From positions 146,018 through 210,017 of the forward strand of contig SWDT01000134.1 in NCBI GenBank assembly GCA_009193035.1: a DNA stretch of 64,000 bases, written 5' to 3'. Under the pieces are notes generated by a model that searched no databases, was not told the origin of the DNA, and saw nothing but the letters and a program-made list of their open reading frames with translations. A program made the translations under genes and the position numbers. The stretch comes from Halicephalobus mephisto (lineage: Eukaryota; Nematoda; Chromadorea; Rhabditida; Panagrolaimidae). Positions within the stretch are counted from its first letter, which is position 1; every line of letters starts with the position of its first letter. Of this stretch, positions 44,953 through 54,000 are shown one piece after another.

Positions 44953-46156
44953 ATGGATAACCTGGTGGAAATTAATATCCATGGATCAATAACATTTACT
45001 TTGGATTACTCCGGATTCACATTCCACATTTCCACGGATTCCAATGTTGCTGAATCGAAGTACTTTGTAAAAGTTCCAAAGGAAGGAGGATTCGAGGACA
45101 AGGATGTCTTATTTAATATTCGAAAGCTGATCGACGGCTGTAGCTTACTTCCTGCTAAAAAAGTCAAGATTAATGTTGTTTCTAATCCTGGATTTTCACT
45201 CAAGGGAAAGGACTGGAAGGTCTTTACTATGATTCTGGAGTCCATAAAACATCATACGTATGCCATAGAAGAGGTAAAATCTGTCAGATGTACTTATTTC
45301 TTGCAAAATGAATTATTTTCAGTTGTGTATAATCTCGGCTTCCATCCCGAAATCCAACTTGATTTCTTTCCTGAAAGACTGCAAATCCCTTCACAGTCTT
45401 ACTGTCAATCACTGCTTCATCGACAAGTCCATCAAGCTAGGGAAAGAGTTACTTCCGATTATCCCCAAAATTCAAGTCCTCGATCTGCTGGAGACGCCGG
45501 AATTAAAATCAGATTCAAGTACGATCCAGGTCCTGCAGCGATTTCCTTCTCTCCAGAGATTATCCATAATTCCGTTCTTCCATCCAGTCACTCGAAACGA
45601 AATCGAATTCTTCCTAAAATCCGGAACAAATGTGAATTTCTCCATTTTCCCTCAATCCAACTTCTGGTGTGAATCAGATTCCCTCGACAACCTTCCGATT
45701 ACCGTAATCCAAGACACATTGGATTCTTATTTTTTCTTCAAAGTCTTTCTGAAGCAAGTTTTGTGTGTTCCAATTATTTTGTTTTTGCGTTTGTTTTACG
45801 TGCTGATTTCTCAATATCATCACTTCTTCGCTGCCATATTGATTATGCTCCTGATTCTTCCCTTCGAGGATCTGCTTCCAGCCAGTCTCCGTCCTCCTAT
45901 TAGTTCAACTTATTACCGATACAATACCTTCGTTGAAATCTTCGCTAAGAAGATAACGAAGGAGAAAGAACCTGTTTGGCACAAGTTTTGGTTTGTTCCC
46001 TTTTCTTTCTTCTTTGTTTTTTCGATTTTCTCTCTTATTTTTTCGATTTTTTATTCCCTTTTCCCTACATTTATTCTTTACTGCCTCTTTACCCTCCTGT
46101 GTTTTGGAAATTATGCTATTCATTTTAACTTTATGAAGAAAGTTGTGGAAAAATAA
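44953..46156 (+). CDS. unrecognised protein with leucine-rich segment and C-terminal membrane segments
   Basis: Two exons (44953-45273, 45323-46156) give 384 residues. I cannot assign a family with certainty. The first about 230 residues alternate beta-strand-like and leucine-rich units (LKDCKSLHSLTVNHCFID, LPIIPKIQVLDLLETPEL, LQRFPSLQRLSIIPFF), resembling the FTH/F-box-associated leucine-rich parts of nematode F-box proteins, but no F-box is visible. The C-terminal 140 residues contain several hydrophobic segments (FLKQVLCVPIILFLRLFYVL, FFAAILIMLLILPF, then a very Phe-rich pair near 335-375), so it is probably membrane-bound. PC4 follows 150 bases downstream. A fragment of its leader was copied to 42280-42400. 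Start is the ATG in AAGAAATGG; the upstream frame in another phase is not used. Confidence 0.75.
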
Positions 46157-46306
46157 AATTTAATATTTTTGAAAGTTTTCGTTGAGTTGCTTTCTTGGCG
46201 TTTTGTGCTGAGCGACCACGGAAGAGACTTGTGCGGCTTTTTGAACTGCTGAGATTTCTTCAGGTTCTACTTTTACCGAACTTTGCTTAGTTACCGAATT
46301 TCAACG

Positions 46307-46933
46307 ATGTCGTCTGATTCCGAAAATTCCAGCGAAAAGACCCCTCCACCGAAATCTGTAAGTTTGGCGATGTTTTGATATATGAACAACTGTATTTTTG
46401 CAGAAGAAGCGTCAAGATTCCGACGAAGATTACGAGGATGAAAAGGCGAAAAAATCCGTAAGTTTTTTGCTATTTCCTGTTACAATCATTATTCTCCCTT
46501 TAAACGAATCTTCAGGACTCCAATGATGACTACGAAGAAGAAAAGAAGTCCAAGAAGTCCTCCAAACGCAAGCGCAAGGCTTCCAGTTCTGAGGAAAGCA
46601 GCGAGGAAGAGAAGCCTGCCAAGAAGTCCAAACCTCAAAAGAAGGGCAAAAAGAACGACGATGAAGATGCTGATGGTCTTCCCGAGCCTGGAGTAAGTTG
46701 TTTTTATTTATTTGTTGTTTACTTTTCATTTTCAGGCCATTCCGGTTGGCAACAAGCGCTTTGCAACCGTCTCCGAATTCAGAGGACGCCATTTCCTAAA
46801 CATTCGTGAGTATTACGAGAAAGGCGGAAAGCTCCTTCCTACTAAGAAAGGAATCACCTTCAACAAGAACGAATTTGAAGCTTTTGTCAAGGCTTTCCCC
46901 AAGATCCAGGAATTGGTTGACGAAAAACTTTAA
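46307..46933 (+). CDS. SUB1: transcriptional coactivator p15/PC4 (SUB1)
   Basis: Four exons (46307-46357, 46404-46457, 46516-46692, 46736-46933), all phase 0, give 159 residues. PC4 binds single-stranded DNA and promotes RNA polymerase II transcription, and in yeast Sub1 works with 3'-end formation factors. The N-terminal 93 residues are the acidic Ser/Lys-rich regulatory tail (SSSEESSEEEKPAKKSK); the C-terminal 66 residues are the PC4 ssDNA-binding domain (NKRFATVSEFRGRHFLNIRE, LPTKKGITFNKNEF, FPKIQELVDEKL). Human PC4 is 127 residues, so the tail is longer here. Acceptors at 46271 (TTCTTCAG) and 46290 (TTTGCTTAG) upstream of the ATG are possible trans-splice sites. Gene lies 150 bases after one gene and 153 before cpsf-3. 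Confidence 0.95.
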
Positions 46934-47086
46934 GGCTTGATATCGATCTCGTTCATTTATTTTTATTTAAGCATTTTTAATTTTTCAATTAAAATTTTCT
47001 TTTATTATCAGTTCTGATGGTTGTTAGAAGGTTATGGACCTTGAAATATTTTGATTTTCCAAGCTTGTGTTTTTACCGAGTTTCAG

Positions 47087-49345
47087 ATGTTCAATCCTAC
47101 GGGTAGTGACTTTGTGCTACCACCCACCTCAGTGGATCGTGGTCTTAATCTCGGTGCTGATGTTGAACCTTTTGGCAGTGTTAATTCAGATGTCCTGCAG
47201 TTTACCCCGCTGTAAGTTACTGCTCTACACATAAGTTAAACCTATCCATTCTAGAGGTTCTGGCCAAGAAGTCGGCCGATCTTGTCATCATCTTCATTTC
47301 AAAGGCAAACGAATCCTACTTGACTGCGGTATTCATCCTGGTATGCACGGCCTCGATTCGCTTCCGTTCCTTGACTTTGTGGACGTGGATCAAGTCGATC
47401 TTCTCCTTGTAACTCACTTCCATTTGGATCATTGCGGAGCTCTTCCCTGGGTCTTGACAAAGACCGGATTCCGTGGTCGTTGTTTCATGACTCATGCGAC
47501 AAAGGCGATCTATAGGATTATGCTTGGGGACTTTGTCAAAGTTGCCAAGACAGGTCCTGGCGGTGAGAAGGTTCTCTACACTGAAGACGACGTCGAGAAA
47601 AGTATGGCGAAGATTGAAGTTATTGATTTCAAAGAACAGAAAGAAGTGAATGGGATTAGATTCTGTCCCTATGTCGCTGGCCATGTTCTTGGAGCTTGCA
47701 TGTTCATGATTGAGATCGACACTGTGAGGATTTTGTACACTGGAGATTTTTCTTGTGAGGAAGACAGACATTTGAGAGCGGCTGAGGTCCCTGAGATTAG
47801 ACCGGATATTCTCATCTGTGTAGGTTTTTGGAATCCAAGCTTTTTTGTTTAATATTTTCTTTAGGAATCGACTTACGGAGTGCAATCTCATGAAAGCAGA
47901 GAGGTTCGTGAACAAAGATTCCTTGATACTACGAAGGAAATCGTTGTCAGAGGAGGCCGATGTCTGATTCCTGTGTTTGCTCTTGGTCGAGCACAGGAAT
48001 TGCTTCTAATCTTGGACGAGTATTGGAGAGCTCACCCTGAACTTCACAATATCCCTATTTACTATGCAAGTGCTCTGGCAAAGAAGTGCATGACAGTTTA
48101 TCAGACGTTTGTTAATGGAATGAACGACCACGTGCAACGACAACTCCTTTATTCTAACCCGTTTGTTTTCAAACACATCAATTTCCTCAAGAACACGGAT
48201 CATTTTGATGAAACTGGCCCGTGTGTAGTATTAGCAACTCCTGGTATGCTTCAATCTGGTCTCAGTCGTCAACTATTCGATCAATGGGCTCCGGATTCCA
48301 AAAATGGATGTATTGTTGCTGGTTATTGTGTCGAAGGAACTCTCGCTAAACATGTGCTCTCTGAACCTGAAGAAGTTACAACTCTTACGGGGAGAAGAAT
48401 TCCTATGAGAATGCAGATCTCTTACATTAGTTTCTCAGCTCATACTGATTTTAACCAGACAAGTAGCTTTATCACTAGATTGAAGCCGCATCATATCATT
48501 CTTGTTCACGGAGAACAAGGTGAAATGGCTAGACTGAAAAGTGGATTGCAAAGACTCTATGAACATAATACTGAGTTTTCTAATTTGGAAATTCACATGC
48601 CAAGAAATACGGAAAGTTTGAATCTTCGATTTGTTTCTGAGAAAGTTGCCAGACTTGTTGGATCTATGGTAGCGAATCTACATACGGACGATCACATTCA
48701 AGGGATTTTGATGAGAAGAAATTTCAATTACAATGTGCTATTGCCCCCGGATCTCCAAGAATATTCTTCTTTACGAACAAGTACAGTGAGTAATTTCCAG
48801 ACAGTTTATTATTCCCATTCTGAGGATTGGCTTACTTTTAATCTGAAGACACTAGATCCTCATTTGCAAATTGAGCATTTGGATGGTTATGAATTACCGA
48901 GCTATCTTTCTGTTGGAGGCGCCAAAAAGACGAGTGCTACGTATTACAAAATGTTTGAGGTTTGTTTTTTGGAGTTGAAAATTAGTCTAAGATAGTTGGA
49001 TGATTTTAGGGTGTGGCAAATGTCTACTTGATCCCGGATTTGAAACTCGTTAGAGTCAGTTGGATGGCTGATGCTGAATCTGATATCTTTATTGAGACTA
49101 TTATTGTATGTGTTTTAAGTGCAGAAGAAAGTGAAGGCGCTGATAAACTTCCACTCCCAGATATTTCAAATTATGGAGTCGATACCAAAGAAGTCATTAA
49201 AACTCTGATTCAAGACGAAGTGGGCAAGTCGGAGTCCGAAGTCAATCTGGAAACGGAATATCCTCAACTAGAAATGATGGTGAAAATTGCTACGAATCAA
49301 ATTGAAGAACATTCAAGAGGTCTCAAGAGCTCCGTAGAACATTAA
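47087..49345 (+). CDS. cpsf-3: cleavage and polyadenylation specificity factor CPSF-73 endonuclease
   Basis: Four exons (47087-47211, 47255-47819, 47865-48959, 49010-49345) give 706 residues (human 684). It is the zinc-dependent endonuclease that cuts pre-mRNA and histone mRNA 3' ends in the nucleus. Metallo-beta-lactamase motifs: [12 protein letters not shown] (HxHxDH at about 96-101), [22 protein letters not shown]. Beta-CASP motifs: IESTYG-like [32 protein letters not shown] and [13 protein letters not shown]. The C-terminal domain follows. Compared with human there are about 25 extra N-terminal residues ([15 protein letters not shown]...), possibly a lineage feature. The ATG stands immediately behind ACCGAGTTTCAG, an ideal trans-splice acceptor, 153 bases after the SUB1 stop, which suggests a downstream operon gene. 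Confidence 0.97.
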
Positions 49346-49470
49346 ATCTTGTTGTTATAACATTTACAAAATTGCAGTTGTACTTGTTTAGAGTTTTTTA
49401 TCAATGATGACTCGATATGGGGATGCTTAAATAACAAGGAAACTGATAGTGCTTTACTTTTTGACTCAGT

Positions 49471-50277
49471 ATGGCTCGTTTTTTCCTGCTTGTAGTTTTT
49501 TTATTTTCTAAATTCTCTGCTGCAACGATTACTTGTTCATCGGGATTTAAATATTTGACTATCGATAGCCATAAAAATACTGCTGATTGTACTGTGGATT
49601 GTGATGGTGTACCATCAACGAATTTATCTGAGTCGTTAACTATCTGCATCAAGGACTCTCCATGTGATCCGGGATATTTCAAGGACGAATTTCTTAATTG
49701 TAAACTTTGTGAAAGTCCTTGTGTTTTGTGTGAAAAAAATTCCACAAATTGTCTTCCGTTTCATTGTCCAGAGAATTGTGAAAATTGCGACAGAGAAGGA
49801 TGTAAGAAATGTCAACAAGATGCTTTTATTAAAGTTGTTTCTTCACGTACTTCTACAGTAATCGAATGTATAAGGAATTGTGATGGTAATGTTATTGAAT
49901 ATGGAGATGGAGATAAGATTTGTCTTGTTAATCCTGGATGTGAAGAAGGGTTTTTCAAAGAAAACGGACATTGTCGTCCATGTAACGAATCTTATGCGGG
50001 AAATAAAAATTGTACAAGTAATTTTTTGAGTACTTTTAAGAGTTATTATTTTGAAATAATTTCTATCACTGTTATAATAGTCGTGGTTTTTTTAATTTTT
50101 GTCTGTTGTTGTGCGATCAGACGAATGAGAAACTACAGAAAAAAACGTCAATCAAAAAAGGAAAAAGAGTTGGTGATCGAACATCTGGATGACTGCAATT
50201 TTCATTTTATTGAAAAATCAAAAGAAATGGATGTTTTAAAAAATGAATTTCCTGGAAATGACACCACAAACTACTGA
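49471..50277 (+). CDS. intronless cysteine-rich (furin-like) single-pass membrane protein
   Basis: A single exon of 268 residues. Signal peptide MARFFLLVVFLFSKFSAA, then about 170 extracellular residues with dense CxxC repeats (CKLCESPCVLCEKNSTNC, CPENCENCDREGCKKC, GCEEGFFKENGHCRPC) like furin-like or growth-factor-receptor cysteine-rich repeats. A membrane segment follows at about 193-215 (IISITVIIVVVFLIFVCCC), then a basic, Lys-rich cytosolic tail of about 50 residues. No catalytic domain is seen. Function unknown; could be an adhesion or binding protein at the cell surface. ACTCAG lies one base before the ATG, a probable trans-splice site, and the cpsf-3 stop is 125 bases upstream. Complete lack of introns is unusual among its neighbours. 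Repeat similarity to protist surface proteins is compositional and does not establish transfer. Confidence 0.82.
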   Translation: MARFFLLVVFLFSKFSAATITCSSGFKYLTIDSHKNTADCTVDCDGVPSTNLSESLTICIKDSPCDPGYFKDEFLNCKLCESPCVLCEKNSTNCLPFHCPENCENCDREGCKKCQQDAFIKVVSSRTSTVIECIRNCDGNVIEYGDGDKICLVNPGCEEGFFKENGHCRPCNESYAGNKNCTSNFLSTFKSYYFEIISITVIIVVVFLIFVCCCAIRRMRNYRKKRQSKKEKELVIEHLDDCNFHFIEKSKEMDVLKNEFPGNDTTNY

Positions 50278-51046
50278 GAAAAAACTTCGTCTAGCAATCC
50301 AAACGATCTGATGTAATCTGGAAATTAACATCCGAACATGTGTCAAAACTCTTCTTCAGAATCCAATAACTGACAGCACTAATGACTACCATAACAGAAT
50401 ATAACCCCCCAATATCCTTAGTTAATTTTTGAAATTTATTATTTTGTTTATTATACTCAAAAAACCATTTCAATAATAGAATAAAACAGCTTATAAACCT
50501 TCGTTTTTTACTAGAACGTCTGAAAATCAGGCGATTAACACGATATAAAATAAAGTAAATTAAAAAAGTAAGAAAATCACACACATGTGGTACATCCCTC
50601 GATGTGCTTGGCGTTCTGTACCTATGCTAGTCATTTCTGCAAAGGCGAGTAGGTCGAGTTGGTCTGACGTAGAATGCGAAGTCATTCTTGACATGAAATT
50701 CCCTGAGAAATATGAAAGCTCGTTCGCGTACAAGTACGAGTAGGATCGAGCGAGAGTGAACTAAGTCCACATATCACATTGTTGTCGTTTTAGTAGTTTC
50801 ATTATTTTCTATTATTTCGTATCTTGTAAGGTATTCATCACATGACAAAAACAGATCAATCACTGAAATGAAAGAGAAATCGAAACTGTAGAGAAAGTCA
50901 ATCTTCGCAACACGGACTGGTAGTTCCTCACTCTTGGTAGAGATTCGATAGTAAACTTCTTCTGCAACATCAACATTTAATACTGAAATCTCCCACAATT
51001 TATACAAATTATTTTTAATTTATAATTTTATTTACTAAACAAATGA
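50278..51046. other. intergenic between convergent genes with a GC-richer segment
   Basis: Holds the 3' ends of the Cys-rich protein gene and the MRP gene. Two minus-strand frames (50291-50584 and 50774-51007) lack ATG starts and splice context. Bases about 50600-50765 are clearly less AT-rich than the surroundings and contain CGTTCGCGTACAAGTACGAG, a small inverted repeat; function unknown. Confidence 0.45.
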
Positions 51047-54000
51047 TTAAACAATTTTGGCTTCCTTGGCTAATCCATAGAATAAGCTTTTCTTGTCTTC
51101 TAGTAATGTCTTCGGAGAGTCGAATTCTTTGATTTCTCCAGAATCCATCACCAGAACCTTATCGTAGTCCAGAATCGTGTTCAGTCTGTGAGCAATGGTC
51201 AGTATTGTACAATTTGAAAACTGAGTTCTTATGGAAGACTGAATAAGTTGGTCTGTTTCGTGGTCAACTGCAGCTGTAGCTTCATCGAGAACCAATATTT
51301 TTGTTTTTCTCCGCAAGATAGCTCTAGCAAGACAGATGAGTTGTCTTTGGCCGACCGAGAGGTTTCCTCCACTTTCTCCTATTTGATAACTTAATTTTTC
51401 TGGGAATTCTTGGACGAATTTCGTCAGATGAGCTTTCTCAATCGCTTCCCAGAGAACTGAATCCTCAAATTCGTTGAAAGGATCAAGATTAGTTCTGAGA
51501 TTCCCGCAGAAAAGAACGGGATCTTGAGGGATTATGGTCAACGCTTTTCGTAGTTCATGGAGACCCAGGGTTCTGAAGTCAACTCCGTCGATCAAAATAG
51601 TTCCTGTCGCCGGTTCAATTATCCTGAACAGTCCCATTGTTAACGAAGTTTTCCCGGCTCCAGTTCTCCCTACAATTCCGACTTTTTCTCCTGGATTCAC
51701 TTTCAGATTCAGATGCTTCAGGACCAGTGGAGTGTTGGTTCTGTATCTTAACGAAAAGTCTTCGAATTTAATTTCGCCTTTCTCTGGCCACGATCGCCTC
51801 AAATCCGAAGACTCCGACACCCATTCAGCCTCGCGTTCGTTGTTGGTATACTCTTGAATTCTCTCAACTGCAACTACGGACTGCTCTGTGTCCTTGACTT
51901 GTCGAGCTATGTCTCCGAGAAGTCCTCGGATAATCGTTCCAGTACTGGCAATCAACGCCACAGATCCGATAGAAATAGCTCCAATATGTCCCATGTAAAT
52001 AGCTGCTCCAGTCAGACAACCAGAGAAAATTGCCGTCAACATATCCATTCTCAACTGAATCCAGCGATTTGAGATTATTTCCATTTGCTTGCATTCCGTC
52101 GAAGTGATACCTTTGTCTATCATCTGTTGTTGAAATCTACTAACAACTCCAAAGGTCCGGATACAATGGGCTCCAATGTACGAATCCTGGATGTGAGAAG
52201 TCACCGCAGACCAGGATTTCGAACAAAGACGACGGATTTGGACGGATGTACGGGTATAAAACCGCTAAAAAATCACTTTTATATATGAATTTTACACTTA
52301 ATATTAAAATAAACTTACAACGACGAAGATAAACACAAAAATAACTGGAACTGTCAAAACTCCCAAAATCGGCATCACGAAAACAGAACTCGCGATGTGG
52401 ACTATAACGTCAGCCGCCAAAACAAAACCGAAATTTATTTTTCCAGGCAGTTCGTTGTCGATTCTTTGAATATCTTTACTCAGCCGATTTAGAATTCTTC
52501 CCATAGGTGTAGTGTCGAAGAAATTCATAGGAGATCTCAATAAAGAAAGCAAAAATCCATCATGAAGTTTCCTACTTGCATTGTAGGACCCAAAGGCGAT
52601 GAGAGAAGTCGCTAATCCGATGAAAATTGATGACGACAGACTGAATCCAGCATAGATCCCCAATCCAGCAACAGGATGGATCGTCGATGTATTGGTGCTG
52701 ACTGCTGTTGACCACCGGGACAACCAGATTTGGGAGATGGCTTCCAGAGAAGTCCTGACGATGAACATTGTAAATAAATAAACCAAAAATAAACGAATTC
52801 CAAAAGCTTTGAAGTAATCTCCATACATCTTAGAGCTGACTTTTCCGAATCCAATGTCCTCTTCATGAACTAATCTAGCTTCGATGCTACTTGGAAGCTG
52901 AGAGTTAGATCGGAAGAAAGCCACATGGGAATGAGTGGACGAGTTCGAAAATTGTCTTCCAAGAAGAGCAGCTGTTTCGTCCGAATTGTTGCTGACAGTC
53001 CTCGTTCTTCTCCTCAAAGCCATATTTCCTGGAGATCCAACTAATTCATTAAGTACATCATCCATTTCATCAATTTCTGAAGTAACAACAACACCAGATT
53101 CTTCCTGATGTTCCTTGGTTTCAAGTTCTCTGACAATGTCATCAAAAACGGTATTTTTCTTGTTCGAAAGTTCCTCAAATGTCCCGATATCGACAATTCT
53201 GCTTTCTAAAACCGGAATTTATATATTAATTTTTAATAATACCAAACCTTTCAAAACGATGATTCTGTCACACTTGCTCAAGAAACTGATCGAATTCAAC
53301 GCGAATAACCTCGTTTTTTCCTTCAGTAACCCGTTGTTTCCGATTACATTTTCGAATATGTGAGCTCCAACGTGCATGTCCACAGCACTGAGAGTGTCGT
53401 CCAGGAGATACAAATCCGCGTCTTGATAGACAGCTCTAGCAAGGGCAACTCTTGCCTTCTGTCCTCCGGACAAGTTCAATCCGCGTTCCCCGATTTCCGT
53501 CAAGTCTCCAGCAGGGAGCATTCTGAGGTCGTCTTTCAAAGCACAAGAATCAATCGTTTTTCGGTAAAATTCTTCTTTGAAATTTTTTCCGAAAAGAACA
53601 TTTTCCTTCAAAGTGTAATTCTGGATCCATGATTCTTGTGGGACATAAGCTAAAGTTAAATTTGATCGATATAAACCTCCGGAAACTTTGTTCATTTCCC
53701 CGGCGATCGCAGAAAGAAGACTGGATTTCCCGGATCCCACTCTTCCGACGATGCCGACGAGTTCTCCTTTCCGGATTTGAAACGATATATCGTTCAGTTG
53801 GCAGATCATCTCGTCTCTGGAGATCCTGACTTCGTCCCAAGTGAATGTCCCATTTTGAATTTCTAGAACAACTTCGTCATCATCGATTTCAATATTGTTT
53901 TTGATAGAGCTAATCTCGGACTCGTTTAAGAACTCCTCTATCCTGAATAAGCTGATCCTCGTGTTGATGGCTTCTTTCGCAAGAGAAGACAATCGGTAAA

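Noticed and set aside
50291..50584. 97-residue hydrophobic open frame, minus strand
   Set aside because: Begins with GTG, not ATG, and overlaps the 3' end region of the convergent genes; no acceptor fits.
50774..51007. 77-residue open frame, minus strand, downstream of the MRP gene
   Set aside because: Starts at a non-ATG codon and contains acceptor-like sites inside; no evidence for an exon.
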